From NCBI RefSeq assembly GCF_046237605.1, contig NZ_CP143542.1, positions 2,170,001 through 2,234,000 of the forward strand: 64,000 nucleotides of DNA, given 5' to 3'. This DNA is from Paraperibacillus marinus. GTDB taxonomy: Bacteria > Bacillota > Bacilli > Bacillales > DSM-1321. The notes under the pieces are model-generated. The model was given only the letters and a program-made list of their open reading frames with translations, ran no database searches and was not told where the DNA came from. Positions 1 to 9,228 of this stretch are shown in pieces. Position numbers and translations under genes: made by a program. The first letter of the stretch is position 1. The number at the start of each line of letters is the position of its first letter.

Positions 1-82
1 TCCCTAACTCAGTTTTAAGTTGATCTGGCAGTACTCTTCCTTTCCTCGGCATATGGGTGTCCGACAAAACCACTATTTTCAC
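1..82 (-). CDS. Metallophosphoesterase, YfcE/MJ0936 type (5' part only)
   Basis: Only the first 27 codons lie in the window; the gene runs off the left edge. The translation opens MKIVVLSDTHMPRK, the N-terminal beta strand and first metal-binding motif (D-x-H, here SDTH) of small calcineurin-like phosphodiesterases of the YfcE/MJ0936 family. The start is a GTG at 80-82 on the minus strand, chosen because GGAGG (complement of 91-95) lies 8 nt upstream and the whole opening motif is kept; a later ATG at 50-52 would cut the metal motif off. The family hydrolyses phosphodiesters with two divalent metals in the cytosol; the substrate cannot be told from this fragment. Confidence 0.82.
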   Translation of the reverse strand, partial: MKIVVLSDTHMPRKGRVLPDQLKTELG

Positions 83-140
83 TTCATTTCCCTCCACACA
101 TTCTTTTCTCTACCATACCCGTTTCCATTACCAGCCTAAT

Positions 141-206
141 CAAAGTCCGGGAAATAACCCGGAAATGGGGGACTGTCCCCTATTTCCCGGAGGGACAGCC
201 CCCCAC
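141..206. repeat. REP-like palindromic element with GGGGACTGTCCCC core
   Basis: An intergenic nested palindrome. Outer arms CCGGGAAATA (147-156) and TATTTCCCGG (181-190) are perfect inverted repeats; between them lies the odd-centred palindrome GGGGAC-T-GTCCCC (168-180), and a partial further copy AGGGACAGCCCCCC follows at 191-204. Such GGGGACTGTCCCC units recur between genes in Bacillaceae (recollection, not checked). It sits between the divergent metallophosphoesterase and DUF6509 genes. Confidence 0.6.
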
Positions 207-284
207 CTCTCCCTCTTTGATAATTCGCCCGACTACAGGTATACTATTTTAATATCTAAGTTTTTAAGAGAGAGGTATGTTGTG

Positions 285-572
285 ATGCTGACTATAGTGA
301 ATCATGAAGCTGGAGAGATTAAGGATCCATTCGGGATTTTGAGCGGGCGCAGGTATGAGTTTTTCATCCAGGCAGAAGTTCCGGAGGATGATGAGCTGTA
401 TACGGAGCAAGGCATTTATATACGGACGGTTTTCCTGCTGGATGAAGGGAAGTCATCCCTTGTAAGCTATACGATCCATGAGTATGAAACGGAAAAGGTT
501 CTGGATTTCGAATTGGATGAAGAGGAAGAGAAGATGCTGGCTGATTATTGCAGGGAGCATCTTCCGGAATAA
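285..572 (+). CDS. DUF6509 family protein
   Basis: A 95-residue acidic cytosolic protein. The sequence contains the DPFGILSGRRYEFF block and an acidic C-terminus (LDFELDEEEEK) that I recognise from a small uncharacterised Bacillus family, listed as DUF6509 and sometimes misnamed pullulanase. Start: ATG 285 (or GTG 282) after GAGAGAGG at 268-275. The reading frame stays open upstream to 57, but that extension runs through the palindromic repeat and the neighbouring promoter region and is not coding. A strong bidirectional terminator follows. Function unknown. Confidence 0.6.
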   Translation: MLTIVNHEAGEIKDPFGILSGRRYEFFIQAEVPEDDELYTEQGIYIRTVFLLDEGKSSLVSYTIHEYETEKVLDFELDEEEEKMLADYCREHLPE

Positions 573-579
573 ACAGGAA

Positions 580-628
580 AACAGGAAAGGGCAGCCCGGA
601 TATACCGGTGCTGCCCCTTCCTGTTTTT
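580..628. terminator. Bidirectional rho-independent terminator
   Basis: Arms AACAGGAAAGGGCAGC and GCTGCCCCTTCCTGTT are perfectly complementary around a 15 nt loop, followed by T-runs on the plus strand and flanked by A-runs. It serves the convergent DUF6509 gene (+) and the VC0807-family gene (-), whose stop codon lies at 627-629. Confidence 0.9.
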
Positions 629-1271
629 ATAAAATCGGATTGCTTCCGTCTTTTTTATCTGTGCTGTTCTCAGCCATGATTTTGGTTATATAGTAATATC
701 CGAACACAGTAAGCAGCGTAACTCCCCAGCTGAATGCCTGCCTCAGCAGAATGCCCTTATCAAAGGCGTCGACACCATATTCCTTGATCAGGTAAATCTT
801 TACCACTCCAAGTACAATATCCCTCATCGCAAACGCCAGGGTAATCCATTTAAAAACAAGAAGCGGCTTCTTACGATAAAACAGCTCCTTAGTCTTCTCC
901 CGGTCACTTCCCTGAAGTTCCACAACATCCAGCGTGAAAAGAAGGGCTATCGGTTTATTGATGAAGATTGAAATCAAGAAAACGCCGCCGAGCACAAACA
1001 GGTAGTAAGCATTATTCCAGAGAAGCTGTATCGCTGAACCTGCCAGTACATCAATCAATGTGCCGATGACGAGGTTAATCAGGATGAAGAGGCCAAAGAA
1101 ATTTACTTTCTTGACTTCAAAAAAGCGGTATAAACTGTAAATGATCCCGGGTACAGAAGAGAGAAGCATGGCATAATAATCGCCGAGCACTCCCCTGCCG
1201 CCATTCCAGACCAGGAGCGGTACTGCCACATAAAATATGAGGTCCAGTATCAAGATATTTTTTTTCATCAT
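627..1271 (-). CDS. VC0807-family integral membrane protein
   Basis: A 214-residue protein that is nearly all membrane: about six hydrophobic segments, including LIFYVAVPLLVW near the N-terminus, FGLFILINLVIGTLIDVLAG, YLFVLGGVFLISIFI, and a C-terminal segment. The pattern matches the uncharacterised VC0807 family. It starts 20 nt after the mprF stop, on the same strand, so the two genes are probably one transcript; a role linked to membrane lipid or cell-envelope function is inference from that pairing. The starting codon is one of two adjacent ATGs. Confidence 0.7.
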   Translation of the reverse strand: MMKKNILILDLIFYVAVPLLVWNGGRGVLGDYYAMLLSSVPGIIYSLYRFFEVKKVNFFGLFILINLVIGTLIDVLAGSAIQLLWNNAYYLFVLGGVFLISIFINKPIALLFTLDVVELQGSDREKTKELFYRKKPLLVFKWITLAFAMRDIVLGVVKIYLIKEYGVDAFDKGILLRQAFSWGVTLLTVFGYYYITKIMAENSTDKKDGSNPIL

Positions 1272-1290
1272 GTTCCCTGCCTTAATTGTT

Positions 1291-3867
1291 TTATTGATCA
1301 GAATTCCGTTCTTCCCTGGACAGCTTCACGGCTCTCCCAGGCTTGTTTCTTCTTGTACGGGCCATCAGGAATGAAAGCTGAAGCATCAGGATCGGCAGCG
1401 ATGATTTCTTCCGGTAACCGAGATAGTTGGGCTCTCTTTCATCTCCATATTTCAGGTTGAAACGGCTGATGCCATGAAATGGGTATAGATAATACCCGGA
1501 CATATAAATCAGCGAGGCCGCCTTCTCGGAAGATGTCATATATTTTTCCGTACTGCCGCCCGCAAGCGGTGTGATTCCCAGGTTGAAGGAATCATAGCCT
1601 TTGTCTGCCGCCCACTTTAAAAGACAGCTTAGTAAGTAATTCATGGAGCCGCCGGGTGCCTGCAGGGTATGACGCAATAAATCTGCCCTGACCGTAGAAC
1701 TTGAATCGTATCCTGGAATCACCACCGCAAAGGCGATGATACGGCCGCCCGGATCTTTGAGGATGGCCAGCGGAAATTGGTTCAGGTACTTTTTTTGAAA
1801 AGAAGCGTGAGAGAAGCCCTTTTCCTTCCTCCCGTCCAGCCATTCCTCCGATACCTTCTCCGCTTCTGTCAGGAGACTGTCTGAGTAGGGCGGCTGAACT
1901 ACTTCAAACTTATAGTTCTGTCTGGAAAACTTGCTGTTTATGATATCCAGTTTCCTTTTTTGTCCACGGTCCAATTCCTTTAATTTCACGAGTGTCTCCT
2001 CGCCCAGTTTATAAAAATCATAGCCGTGGGCATTGAGAAAGGGAAGCATGGAACTTCTGACCTGGTAATAGACCAATGAAAGACCGAAACGGTCGGCTTC
2101 ATCCTGGAATTCTTCCATGGCATCAATAAAATCGTCTCTTTTCCCGGAAGGTCCGCCCAATATGACCAGTTTATCTACAAAGCGCCTGTAGGCAAACAGG
2201 ACCGTTCCGGAACTGCTGAAATATACATACGTATCCGGCATGTAAAGAAGATTGGAAAAGCCGTTGCCGCCGTGAACGGTCAAAATATTTTTAATACGTC
2301 CAAGATTCGTGCTTGCCGCTAGGAACGGAAATTTCGAGGACCGGCTGAGTGCCCAGCCTGCCCCCATCACAACTCCGCAGATCAAAAGCCCGGCAAGTCC
2401 GCTCAGGAAAAGTTCTGTTGAATCCTTGATAATATACTCTTCGAACCGTGCCGGTATCCTCCCCTCGGACTGCGGGAGGTTCAGGTATCCTGCCGTAAAA
2501 TATAAGGCGATGAACAGCAGGAACATCACACCGTCAAAAATCCCCCTTCCCCATGAAAAGGAAAATTGGACTCGGTAAAACCGGTTCCTTGCCGCATAAA
2601 GAAGGAGCGCCACTATCAGGCAAAACAGGGCTTCCTTGACATCCAGACCTTTTACAAATGTAAATAATGAACCAAGAATCAGGATGCCAAGAGTCAAATA
2701 ATACACCCATCTGACTCTAAGTTCGATACCCCTGGCAAGCGCCAGCAGGGTAAAGCCCGAGGCGACTGAAAGCTGATGCGAAATCCCTACAAATCCGGAT
2801 GGGAAAACCTCGCTTAGTGCCTTGATTCCGCCAAGCGCAGATGGAAAAGCTGCTGACAGCAGGAGGATGATCCCGGTCAGGAAGACTAGGAATGTTAAAA
2901 GCCCATGACTGATATTTGCCGCTGTATAGGACGGGAGGTTTCGCCATTTTTTGTTGAGAACGCTCCAAAAATGGCTTCCAAGGAGAAAGCTTGAAACGAG
3001 CCATGGAAAAAAATTATATGTGATCCTGTAGATAAGCAGAAGCAGGACCACCTTTTCCTTAGGCAGTCCATAGGATTCAATGCCCAGCATAAAGATTAAA
3101 TCAAACGAGCCGAGACCGCTTGGAATCATGCTGAGGACCCCTGCGCAGGCAGCGGTCAGGTAGACAGGTGCCAGGGCCAGTAAATTGATGTCCAGTCCCA
3201 TGACTCTGGCTGCACCCCACATGGTCAGCAATGCGCAGAACCACTCAGCGAAGGAGACGAGGATCAGCCCTATCTCGTATTTGGCCTGCAGCATGCGGTT
3301 CTTCCCTCTATTCCCTTTTATATGAAGGGTAATGAGAAGCACCGGCAGGTAGACTGCGATTGCCAGTATCCCGGCATAAAGCCATTTGTATGTTTTAAAG
3401 ACCGGTGAATCGAGAATTCCTAATATGATCAGCCAGCTTAGCAGCGACAGGCCTGAAAGATAGAAAACGGAAATCTTCGCTATGGCCTTGATGATTTCCA
3501 TCCGGCTTTGATCCCTGGTTTTATAAAAATAAGTCCTGATTGCAGCCCCGGTCAGACCGCCAAATCCCAGGAAGTTCGAATAGGCATTTGCGATGAAAGA
3601 ATACTGCAGCAGCCTTTTAACAGCAAGTCTCCTGCCGAGGAGCTTCATGAGTATCACGTCAAAGAAACTCATGGGCAAAACAGCAATCAGGCCGAAGGAT
3701 AGTATAAGAAGAGCTTTATGGTAGCCTACATCTGAGGCGTGCTTTTTTAGCAGCCCGGCATCAATTCCTGCGATGAATCTCCCGCCCTCGTAACCGACAA
3801 TAATGAGTATCGCGAGCGGCAGCAGGAATTTAACTGCCGAGAAAGCCTTTGTTTTTGTAAATTTCAT
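1291..3867 (-). CDS. mprF: MprF, lysylphosphatidylglycerol synthase and flippase
   Basis: An 858-residue bifunctional membrane protein, close to the usual length in Bacillus (about 850). Residues 1 to about 510 hold 14 or so hydrophobic segments (the flippase half), with the typical IPSGLGSFDLIFMLG stretch; residues about 530-840 form the cytosolic GNAT-like transferase half (GNGFSNLLYMPDTYVYF, GSMNYLLSCLLKWA, FNLGITPLAG). The enzyme moves lysine from Lys-tRNA to phosphatidylglycerol and flips the product to the outer leaflet, lowering surface negative charge and giving resistance to cationic peptides. The start ATG follows GGCGGAGAAAAT. It heads a likely two-gene operon with the downstream VC0807-family gene. 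Confidence 0.93.
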   Translation of the reverse strand: MKFTKTKAFSAVKFLLPLAILIIVGYEGGRFIAGIDAGLLKKHASDVGYHKALLILSFGLIAVLPMSFFDVILMKLLGRRLAVKRLLQYSFIANAYSNFLGFGGLTGAAIRTYFYKTRDQSRMEIIKAIAKISVFYLSGLSLLSWLIILGILDSPVFKTYKWLYAGILAIAVYLPVLLITLHIKGNRGKNRMLQAKYEIGLILVSFAEWFCALLTMWGAARVMGLDINLLALAPVYLTAACAGVLSMIPSGLGSFDLIFMLGIESYGLPKEKVVLLLLIYRITYNFFPWLVSSFLLGSHFWSVLNKKWRNLPSYTAANISHGLLTFLVFLTGIILLLSAAFPSALGGIKALSEVFPSGFVGISHQLSVASGFTLLALARGIELRVRWVYYLTLGILILGSLFTFVKGLDVKEALFCLIVALLLYAARNRFYRVQFSFSWGRGIFDGVMFLLFIALYFTAGYLNLPQSEGRIPARFEEYIIKDSTELFLSGLAGLLICGVVMGAGWALSRSSKFPFLAASTNLGRIKNILTVHGGNGFSNLLYMPDTYVYFSSSGTVLFAYRRFVDKLVILGGPSGKRDDFIDAMEEFQDEADRFGLSLVYYQVRSSMLPFLNAHGYDFYKLGEETLVKLKELDRGQKRKLDIINSKFSRQNYKFEVVQPPYSDSLLTEAEKVSEEWLDGRKEKGFSHASFQKKYLNQFPLAILKDPGGRIIAFAVVIPGYDSSSTVRADLLRHTLQAPGGSMNYLLSCLLKWAADKGYDSFNLGITPLAGGSTEKYMTSSEKAASLIYMSGYYLYPFHGISRFNLKYGDEREPNYLGYRKKSSLPILMLQLSFLMARTRRNKPGRAVKLSREERNSDQ

Positions 3868-4054
3868 ATTTTCTCCGCCTATATCTTAGTAAGCTGAATC
3901 ACATGCAGAATTCCTGCCCTCTTATTTTACTCTTATCTTCCATTTATATCTAGCCATCCCTTGAATTAAGGATTTAGTTTCCAAAAGGATGGAGAGTCCT
4001 TTATAATAAAATGGTATATTCAGAATTTTACCTATTTTCTAACTGGAGGTTAAT

Positions 4055-6004
4055 ATGACGCATTCGCCTGTTTGGTTTCCTAGTGAGGAGTACAAAAAGT
4101 CAACCCGTTTGTACAATTGGATGGAAAAGCTGGGCTTCGATGACTATGATTCTTTTTTTCTCCAATCCATTGATGATGTTTCGTGGTTCTGGGAAGAAGC
4201 CGTTAAGGAACTGGGGATATCATGGTACCGGCCTTATAAAAAGACCCTGGATTTAAGCAGCGGCCTCAAATATCCAAAGTGGTTCCAGGGAGGAAAAATG
4301 AATATTGTCCATAATGCGGTAGAAAAATGGACAAGCGATCCCGAAATGGCCACTAAGCCTGCCCTCATTTGGGAAGGAGATGACGGCCTTGCCTCCACCT
4401 ATTCTTTCAGGGAATTAAAAGAGGAAATAGATAAAGCAGCCGCAGGTCTGGTGAATGTGGGAGTAAGAGAAGGCGATGTTATAGCCATCTATATGCCGAT
4501 GATTCCTGAAACCGTTTTCGCCATGCTTGCTGCCGCCAAAATTGGGGCGATCTTTTCCCCTGCTTTCTCCGGCTACGGAGCTGAAGCGGTTGCGGCGAGA
4601 ATCAATGCCTCTGGAGCTAAATACCTTATTACTGCAGACGGTTTTTACCGCAGGGGCAAGGCAATTCAGATGAAAAAGGAAGCGGACAGGGCTGTAGAGC
4701 TTTCTCCGGGAATTGAAAAGGTCCTGGTCGTCAGGCGGACACACGGGGATATCCCTTGGAACAAAAGTAAAGACGTGGAATGGTCCGAGGTTATAAAGGA
4801 AGGGCAGGAAATCAGGACAAAAGAAATGGATGCCTCCGCCCCTTTAATGCTCATCTATACATCAGGCACAACAGGAAAGCCAAAAGGCGCTGTCCATAAT
4901 CATGCTGGCTTCCCCCTAAAGGCCGCCTTTGATGCAGGGCTGTGCATGGATGTGAAAAAAGGGGATACGCTCTTCTGGGTAACAGATATGGGCTGGATGA
5001 TGGGTCCGTTTCTCGTGTTCGGCGGACTCGTCAACGGAGCGGCCATCGTCATGTTCGAAGGCACCCCTGATTTTCCAAATCCAGACCGGATATGGGATTT
5101 AACCGAAAAGCATAAAGTAACACATTTGGGCATCTCCCCCACTCTTATCCGAAGCTTGATGCGCCACGGCACAGACTGGATCGATCAGCATGATCTGTCG
5201 TCACTCAAGGCCATCGGTTCAACCGGGGAGCCGTGGAACCCGGAACCCTGGATGTGGCTTTTTGAAAATGTCTGTAAAAAGAAAGTCCCGATTATCAATT
5301 ATTCCGGCGGAACGGAAATTTCCGGCGGTATCCTTGGGAACGTCCTGCTGAAGCCTATATCTCCCATCACTTTTAATTCCCCTATTCCGGGAATGGATGT
5401 GCATGTTTATGATCAAGAGCAGAACCCGGTACTTAACGAGGTCGGCGAACTGGTCATCCTGCAGCCATGGGTCGGCATGACCAATGGATTTTGGAAAGAA
5501 AATGATCGGTATGAAAAGGCATATTGGAGCCGCTGGGGAGATACATGGGTACATGGCGACTGGGTGATTCAGGATTCAGAGGGCTTCTGGACCATCACCG
5601 GGCGGTCGGATGATATCCTGAATGTGGCCGGCAAGCGTCTTGGACCTGCAGAACTGGAATCAGCTCTCGTCGAGCATCCGCTGGTGGTTGAAGCAGCGGC
5701 CATCGGTGTGCCGGACGCAGTCAAAGGGGAAACGGCAGTCTGTTTTGCAGTCCTGAAATCAAAGCCTGCCGAAATAGCTGCACTCAAGCAGGAATTGCTC
5801 CAGATTGTAGGCAATCATCTGGGAAAAGCGCTGCTGCCAAAGGAGATTTTCTTTGTGGACGAACTCCCTAAAACAAGGAATGGGAAGGTCATGCGGCGGG
5901 TCATACGTGCCGCCTACATGAACCAGAACACAGGGGATATATCATCGCTGGAAAACCCTGCGGTCCTGGAAGCGATCAAAAATATGAATCTTTCTAACTT
6001 ATAA
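4055..6004 (+). CDS. AMP-forming acyl-CoA synthetase (acetyl-CoA synthetase-like)
   Basis: A 649-residue ANL-superfamily adenylating enzyme. Visible motifs: the phosphate-binding loop YTSGTTGKPKGAVHNH near residue 270, the GGTE adenine motif near 425, the GDW...GRSDDILNVAGKRLGP hinge and C-terminal domain near 505-530, and a C-terminal PKTRNGKVMRR with the catalytic, acetylatable lysine. The extended N-terminal part (about 100 residues before the core) resembles acetyl/propionyl-CoA synthetases rather than long-chain ligases. The acid used cannot be read from the sequence. It stands alone, with start ATG after CTGGAGG and a terminator right after the stop. Confidence 0.85.
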   Translation: MTHSPVWFPSEEYKKSTRLYNWMEKLGFDDYDSFFLQSIDDVSWFWEEAVKELGISWYRPYKKTLDLSSGLKYPKWFQGGKMNIVHNAVEKWTSDPEMATKPALIWEGDDGLASTYSFRELKEEIDKAAAGLVNVGVREGDVIAIYMPMIPETVFAMLAAAKIGAIFSPAFSGYGAEAVAARINASGAKYLITADGFYRRGKAIQMKKEADRAVELSPGIEKVLVVRRTHGDIPWNKSKDVEWSEVIKEGQEIRTKEMDASAPLMLIYTSGTTGKPKGAVHNHAGFPLKAAFDAGLCMDVKKGDTLFWVTDMGWMMGPFLVFGGLVNGAAIVMFEGTPDFPNPDRIWDLTEKHKVTHLGISPTLIRSLMRHGTDWIDQHDLSSLKAIGSTGEPWNPEPWMWLFENVCKKKVPIINYSGGTEISGGILGNVLLKPISPITFNSPIPGMDVHVYDQEQNPVLNEVGELVILQPWVGMTNGFWKENDRYEKAYWSRWGDTWVHGDWVIQDSEGFWTITGRSDDILNVAGKRLGPAELESALVEHPLVVEAAAIGVPDAVKGETAVCFAVLKSKPAEIAALKQELLQIVGNHLGKALLPKEIFFVDELPKTRNGKVMRRVIRAAYMNQNTGDISSLENPAVLEAIKNMNLSNL

Positions 6005-6010
6005 GAAAAA

Positions 6011-6047
6011 ACACAAAAAGCGTCTGGCTGGCAGGCGCTTTTTGTGT
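6011..6047 (+). terminator. Rho-independent terminator
   Basis: Arms ACACAAAAAGCG and CGCTTTTTGTGT with short loop, 6 nt behind the acyl-CoA synthetase stop codon. Confidence 0.85.
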
Positions 6048-6225
6048 GGAAAAGGGGCGGTGCTCCATGTTTCATAAGGCTTCGCTAGGTATGAACATTA
6101 TTTATCTTGCAGGCATTCCTGCCTGTTGTTCCTTACTCCGCTCCACCGCCTTATTGTATTGGTTTCTGCACTTGTATAGGTTCTTTTCCATGCTTGGGTT
6201 GCGAGGAGAAAACTCATGTTTGTTT
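6048..6225. repeat. Dispersed intergenic repeat, copy 1 (about 170 bp)
   Basis: The stretch matches 35616-35776 over its length, with shared blocks such as GGGGCGG-GCTCCATGT, CATAAGGCTTC, CCGCTCCACC and GAGAAAACTCATGTTT, while intervening bases differ. Both copies lie directly behind a terminator. A 113-codon ORF across this copy (6046-6387) is not kept in the other copy, so it is not coding. Confidence 0.7.
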
Positions 6226-6240
6226 TCTATACCTTTATCC

Positions 6241-7152
6241 TCAAATTTTCTCTATTCGCATGAAAATATGCTGTATGTACAGGTCAGCCCGCTCTCTGAT
6301 CAGTTCATCCGTCAATCCGCTGACACCATGATCAGTCCACCCCTTATAGACAGCCGGCTCTGGAAGGATTTCCATCAGTCCTTTTAAATCCCAGAATGGT
6401 TCATAAGGAAGAGGCGCCAGCTGCAGATAGCCGGTCAGGAAGGCATCCGCTTCCTCCACTCCATACAGGAGGGACAGGTTCAGGCGGCAGTGGGCAAGGT
6501 CCATCTGCTTCGGGCCAAGGCAGGCATTTACCCAGTCAACCACCCCGCTGATTTCTCCATTCTCCCACATCACATTGACCGGATGAAAATCTCGGTGGAT
6601 AAAACCGGTAGTTCCTTTTTGCTGTCCGTTCCGGACGGCGGCTATTCCTCTTGACCATAATTCCGGACAGCTGCTCCATTCTGGAGCAGACAGTAATTCG
6701 GACTTATAATAAGGATAATACCGCCAGCCGAAGTCCGGTGGCGTGTCCAGGGAATGAATAGCGGCCAGCACTTCAGACAGCTGGCGGAGCCAGCGGATTC
6801 GGTCAGCTGGAAAGAGCTCGACTCCCCCTTTAAGGCAGGTCATCAAAACGGCCGGACAGCCGCAAAAAGTTCCTGACGGGTCAAAGGCGATAAGCCCAGG
6901 CGTATGAAAGGGCAGATCCTTAACGGCTGCAAAGGCGCAAGCTTCATGAAATGCAAGATCAGGTTCAGCTTCAAGCCATTCTTTATCAGTGTAGAGCCGC
7001 AGGACTGCTTCCAAGATATTTCCTTCCGAACGCACCGCGATTTTAAACATTTCTGCGGAAGTCCCGCCGGGCAGTACCGAGACAGATTGGATGGAATCAG
7101 CGCCCAGAGACGTTTTTATCCAGTCCATTTGGTTTTTTGTCAGTAAACTCAT
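6241..7152 (-). CDS. Aminoglycoside phosphotransferase (APH)-family kinase
   Basis: A 303-residue protein with the APH/choline-kinase fold. The catalytic loop is FIHRDFHPVNVMW (HxDxxxxN) near residue 190, and the metal-binding GVVDWVNACLGP near 210 fills the DFG position. Family members phosphorylate small molecules such as aminoglycosides, macrolides, choline or homoserine; nothing here names the substrate, so antibiotic resistance should not be assumed. ATG start follows GAGGTTGAAATA. Monocistronic, convergent with the acyl-CoA synthetase. Confidence 0.82.
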   Translation of the reverse strand: MSLLTKNQMDWIKTSLGADSIQSVSVLPGGTSAEMFKIAVRSEGNILEAVLRLYTDKEWLEAEPDLAFHEACAFAAVKDLPFHTPGLIAFDPSGTFCGCPAVLMTCLKGGVELFPADRIRWLRQLSEVLAAIHSLDTPPDFGWRYYPYYKSELLSAPEWSSCPELWSRGIAAVRNGQQKGTTGFIHRDFHPVNVMWENGEISGVVDWVNACLGPKQMDLAHCRLNLSLLYGVEEADAFLTGYLQLAPLPYEPFWDLKGLMEILPEPAVYKGWTDHGVSGLTDELIRERADLYIQHIFMRIEKI

Positions 7153-7257
7153 TATTTCAACCTCTTTTTTAACATTTAAAAGAACATGCAGGATCCACTG
7201 CTGGATAAGACATACCCAATGTGATAACTTCTGAGATTTTTCTTGGAAATGCTTACC

Positions 7258-7824
7258 TCATTGTGTGGAAAAAACGCCAGAGAAGAACTGAGCTTGTCTT
7301 TCGTCCTCTTCCTCGGTGTTATTTACCTTGGTTTTCATCCCTTTTATGACTACATACAAAGCTGAACCGAGAAAAACTCCTTCCTGTCTCTCAGCAGTCT
7401 TTCCTTCTGTAAATAGAAGAGACAGCTTTTGGCTGATCCCCTCACTCGTCCGCTCAATTCTGTGAAGGATCTCCTGTTTTAAAGAAACGGGCGGAAAATA
7501 AATAATCTGGATCCAAAGAAGGCATGGCAGTCTGTTATTCCTCGCCTGCCTTGCGACCTCCATCAAGATTTCATAGATCCTGTCCCTTAGGGCGAGCCCT
7601 TTAGTCCTTGTAATCAATTCTTCTATGAAGGAAGTATAATAAGTTCCCAGAAAATCCGTGACAGCCAAATATATTTCTTCCTTACTTGTGAAATACGTTC
7701 TGATCATAGAACGCGATATACCGATTTCCTTTGCGATTTCTACCGGGCATGTAGCGTCAAATCCTTTAATGGCGAAATGCTTAAGTGCTGTTTCCCGAAT
7801 GATAACAGCGGTGGATGTATTCAT
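7258..7824 (-). CDS. TetR/AcrR-family transcriptional regulator
   Basis: A 188-residue protein. The N-terminal 55 residues form the TetR helix-turn-helix (ETALKHFAIKGFDATCPVEI followed by EIGISRSMIRTYFTSKEE); the rest is a ligand-binding helical domain. It lies between the APH kinase and, across a 288-bp spacer, the divergent AbrB-type membrane gene. Control of either neighbour is possible but unproven. Start ATG after GGAAGGGGAAGG. Confidence 0.85.
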   Translation of the reverse strand: MNTSTAVIIRETALKHFAIKGFDATCPVEIAKEIGISRSMIRTYFTSKEEIYLAVTDFLGTYYTSFIEELITRTKGLALRDRIYEILMEVARQARNNRLPCLLWIQIIYFPPVSLKQEILHRIERTSEGISQKLSLLFTEGKTAERQEGVFLGSALYVVIKGMKTKVNNTEEEDERQAQFFSGVFSTQ

Positions 7825-8112
7825 TTTCCTTCCCCTTCCTGCCGCCCGAGGGATAATGACAGCAGATGATCTTGAATTGAATCATAACGTACTCGGTTCC
7901 ATGGCAAATCACCCGTAAAGTATGTCGGCATGTCAGGGAAGTATCATCCGGGCAATAGTTTTTTTAATATTCTAAATTCATATTACTCATTTTATCACAG
8001 AGGTGTCCCTCCACAAAGAAATGTGGATGGCAAAAACCTAATTTATTGTAATTTTAATCAATCCATACTAAGTTAAAAGAGAAATAAAACTTGCTGGATT
8101 GAAGGGAACTCA

Positions 8113-9210
8113 TTGAAACTTTCTATTTTTCACCACAATAGAAACAAGAAAGGCTTTTTATTTACCATAATAGCTGCATGGGCAGGGGGCATTCTTTTTA
8201 GGGCGGTTGGCCTGCCCCTTCCCTGGCTTCTAGGCCCTATGGCGGCAGGCATTTTTTTGTCACGCTTCCCTAAAGCAGGGGCCTGCTGGCCGGTCCAGCT
8301 ACGGGATGCCGGCTTGATCATTGTCGGCTACTCACTTGGACTTTCATTTACAAAGGAAGCTGTCATCGGTATCGGCTGGCATCTGCCGGCCATGTTCGCC
8401 TCTGCAGTCCTTCTCATCCTTTTATGCGCCGGGATGGCTTTCATCACCTCCCGGGTGACGGGGCTGGATTATCCTACCGTCCTCCTCGGCAGCATTCCCG
8501 GAGGACTGTCACAGATTGTCGCTCTCGCTGAGGAAATCAAAGGGATCAATATTTCGGTGGTTGCTTTCCTGCAAGTCTCACGTCTCATCATGATAGTGAG
8601 CCTGATTCCTCTTTTGATCTACAGCCCTTTCTTCGGAGGACATAGAGGAGCCCCCCTTGAGGGTGTTCCTTTTGAAAGATCTTCGGTCCTGTTATTGCTT
8701 TTATTCTCCGCAGCCTGTATCGCCGGGGCGCTGCTTGCGAAGAAATGGAAACTGCCGACGCCCTTCCTGCTTGGGCCGATGGCCGCAGCTGCCATCCTGG
8801 TCTTATTAGGGACTGATGGCGTCAGCCTCCCAGGCTCTGTCATGAATCTTTCACAGTTTATGATTGGCGGATATGTAGGTTTATTAGTAAAGCCCGGTCT
8901 CATCCAGAAAAAAGTCCAGTTCTCGGTATTGAGCCTGCTGAACGGCCTCTTTTTAATCGGAGGTTCTTTCCTAATCAGCCTTGCTCTCAGCCGTTTTTAT
9001 TCATTCAGTCCGGTTACAAGCTATTTAAGCACAGCTCCAGGTGGAATGGACCAGATGGGGATCATCGCACATGAAGTAAAAGCCGATCTTACTGTTGTAA
9101 CAGCTTTCCAGTTATTCCGCATCTTTTTTATTTACTTTGTAGTCCCGCCTCTACTTAAAAGCCTTTTTGCAAGACTCGGAAAGAAAGAAGCGGCAGAAAG
9201 CCGGAGCTAA
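8113..9210 (+). CDS. AbrB-family (PF05145) integral membrane protein
   Basis: A 365-residue polytopic protein made of two homologous halves. The first half has GLPLPWLLGPMAAGIF and GSIPGGLSQIVALAEE; the second repeats these as KLPTPFLLGPMAAAAIL and STAPGGMDQMGIIAHE, the internal duplication typical of the family called AbrB or ammonia monooxygenase in databases, which is unrelated to the DNA-binding AbrB. The activity is unknown; transport or regulation has been suggested for relatives. The start is TTG at 8113 with GAAGGGAA upstream; the next ATG lies far inside the first membrane region. Confidence 0.8.
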   Translation: MKLSIFHHNRNKKGFLFTIIAAWAGGILFRAVGLPLPWLLGPMAAGIFLSRFPKAGACWPVQLRDAGLIIVGYSLGLSFTKEAVIGIGWHLPAMFASAVLLILLCAGMAFITSRVTGLDYPTVLLGSIPGGLSQIVALAEEIKGINISVVAFLQVSRLIMIVSLIPLLIYSPFFGGHRGAPLEGVPFERSSVLLLLLFSAACIAGALLAKKWKLPTPFLLGPMAAAAILVLLGTDGVSLPGSVMNLSQFMIGGYVGLLVKPGLIQKKVQFSVLSLLNGLFLIGGSFLISLALSRFYSFSPVTSYLSTAPGGMDQMGIIAHEVKADLTVVTAFQLFRIFFIYFVVPPLLKSLFARLGKKEAAESRS

Positions 9211-9228
9211 CCTTCAGCTCCGGCTTTC
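9196..9228. terminator. Bidirectional rho-independent terminator
   Basis: Arms GAAAGCCGGAGCT and AGCTCCGGCTTTC; the left arm is inside the end of the AbrB-family gene and the right arm overlaps the end of the VOC gene on the other strand. Confidence 0.85.

Noticed and set aside
1..52. Small acid-soluble spore protein reading of the left-edge minus frame from ATG 52
   Set aside because: MPRKGRVLPDQLKTEL alone recalls SspF, but the upstream GTG with GGAGG gives MKIVVLSDTH, a clear phosphoesterase start.
57..284. N-terminal extension of the DUF6509 frame
   Set aside because: It runs over the divergent metallophosphoesterase start, its Shine-Dalgarno and the palindromic repeat; the real start has GAGAGAGG at 268-275.
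6046..6387. 113-codon plus-strand ORF
   Set aside because: Crosses a dispersed repeat whose second copy does not keep the frame, and overlaps the end of the APH kinase.
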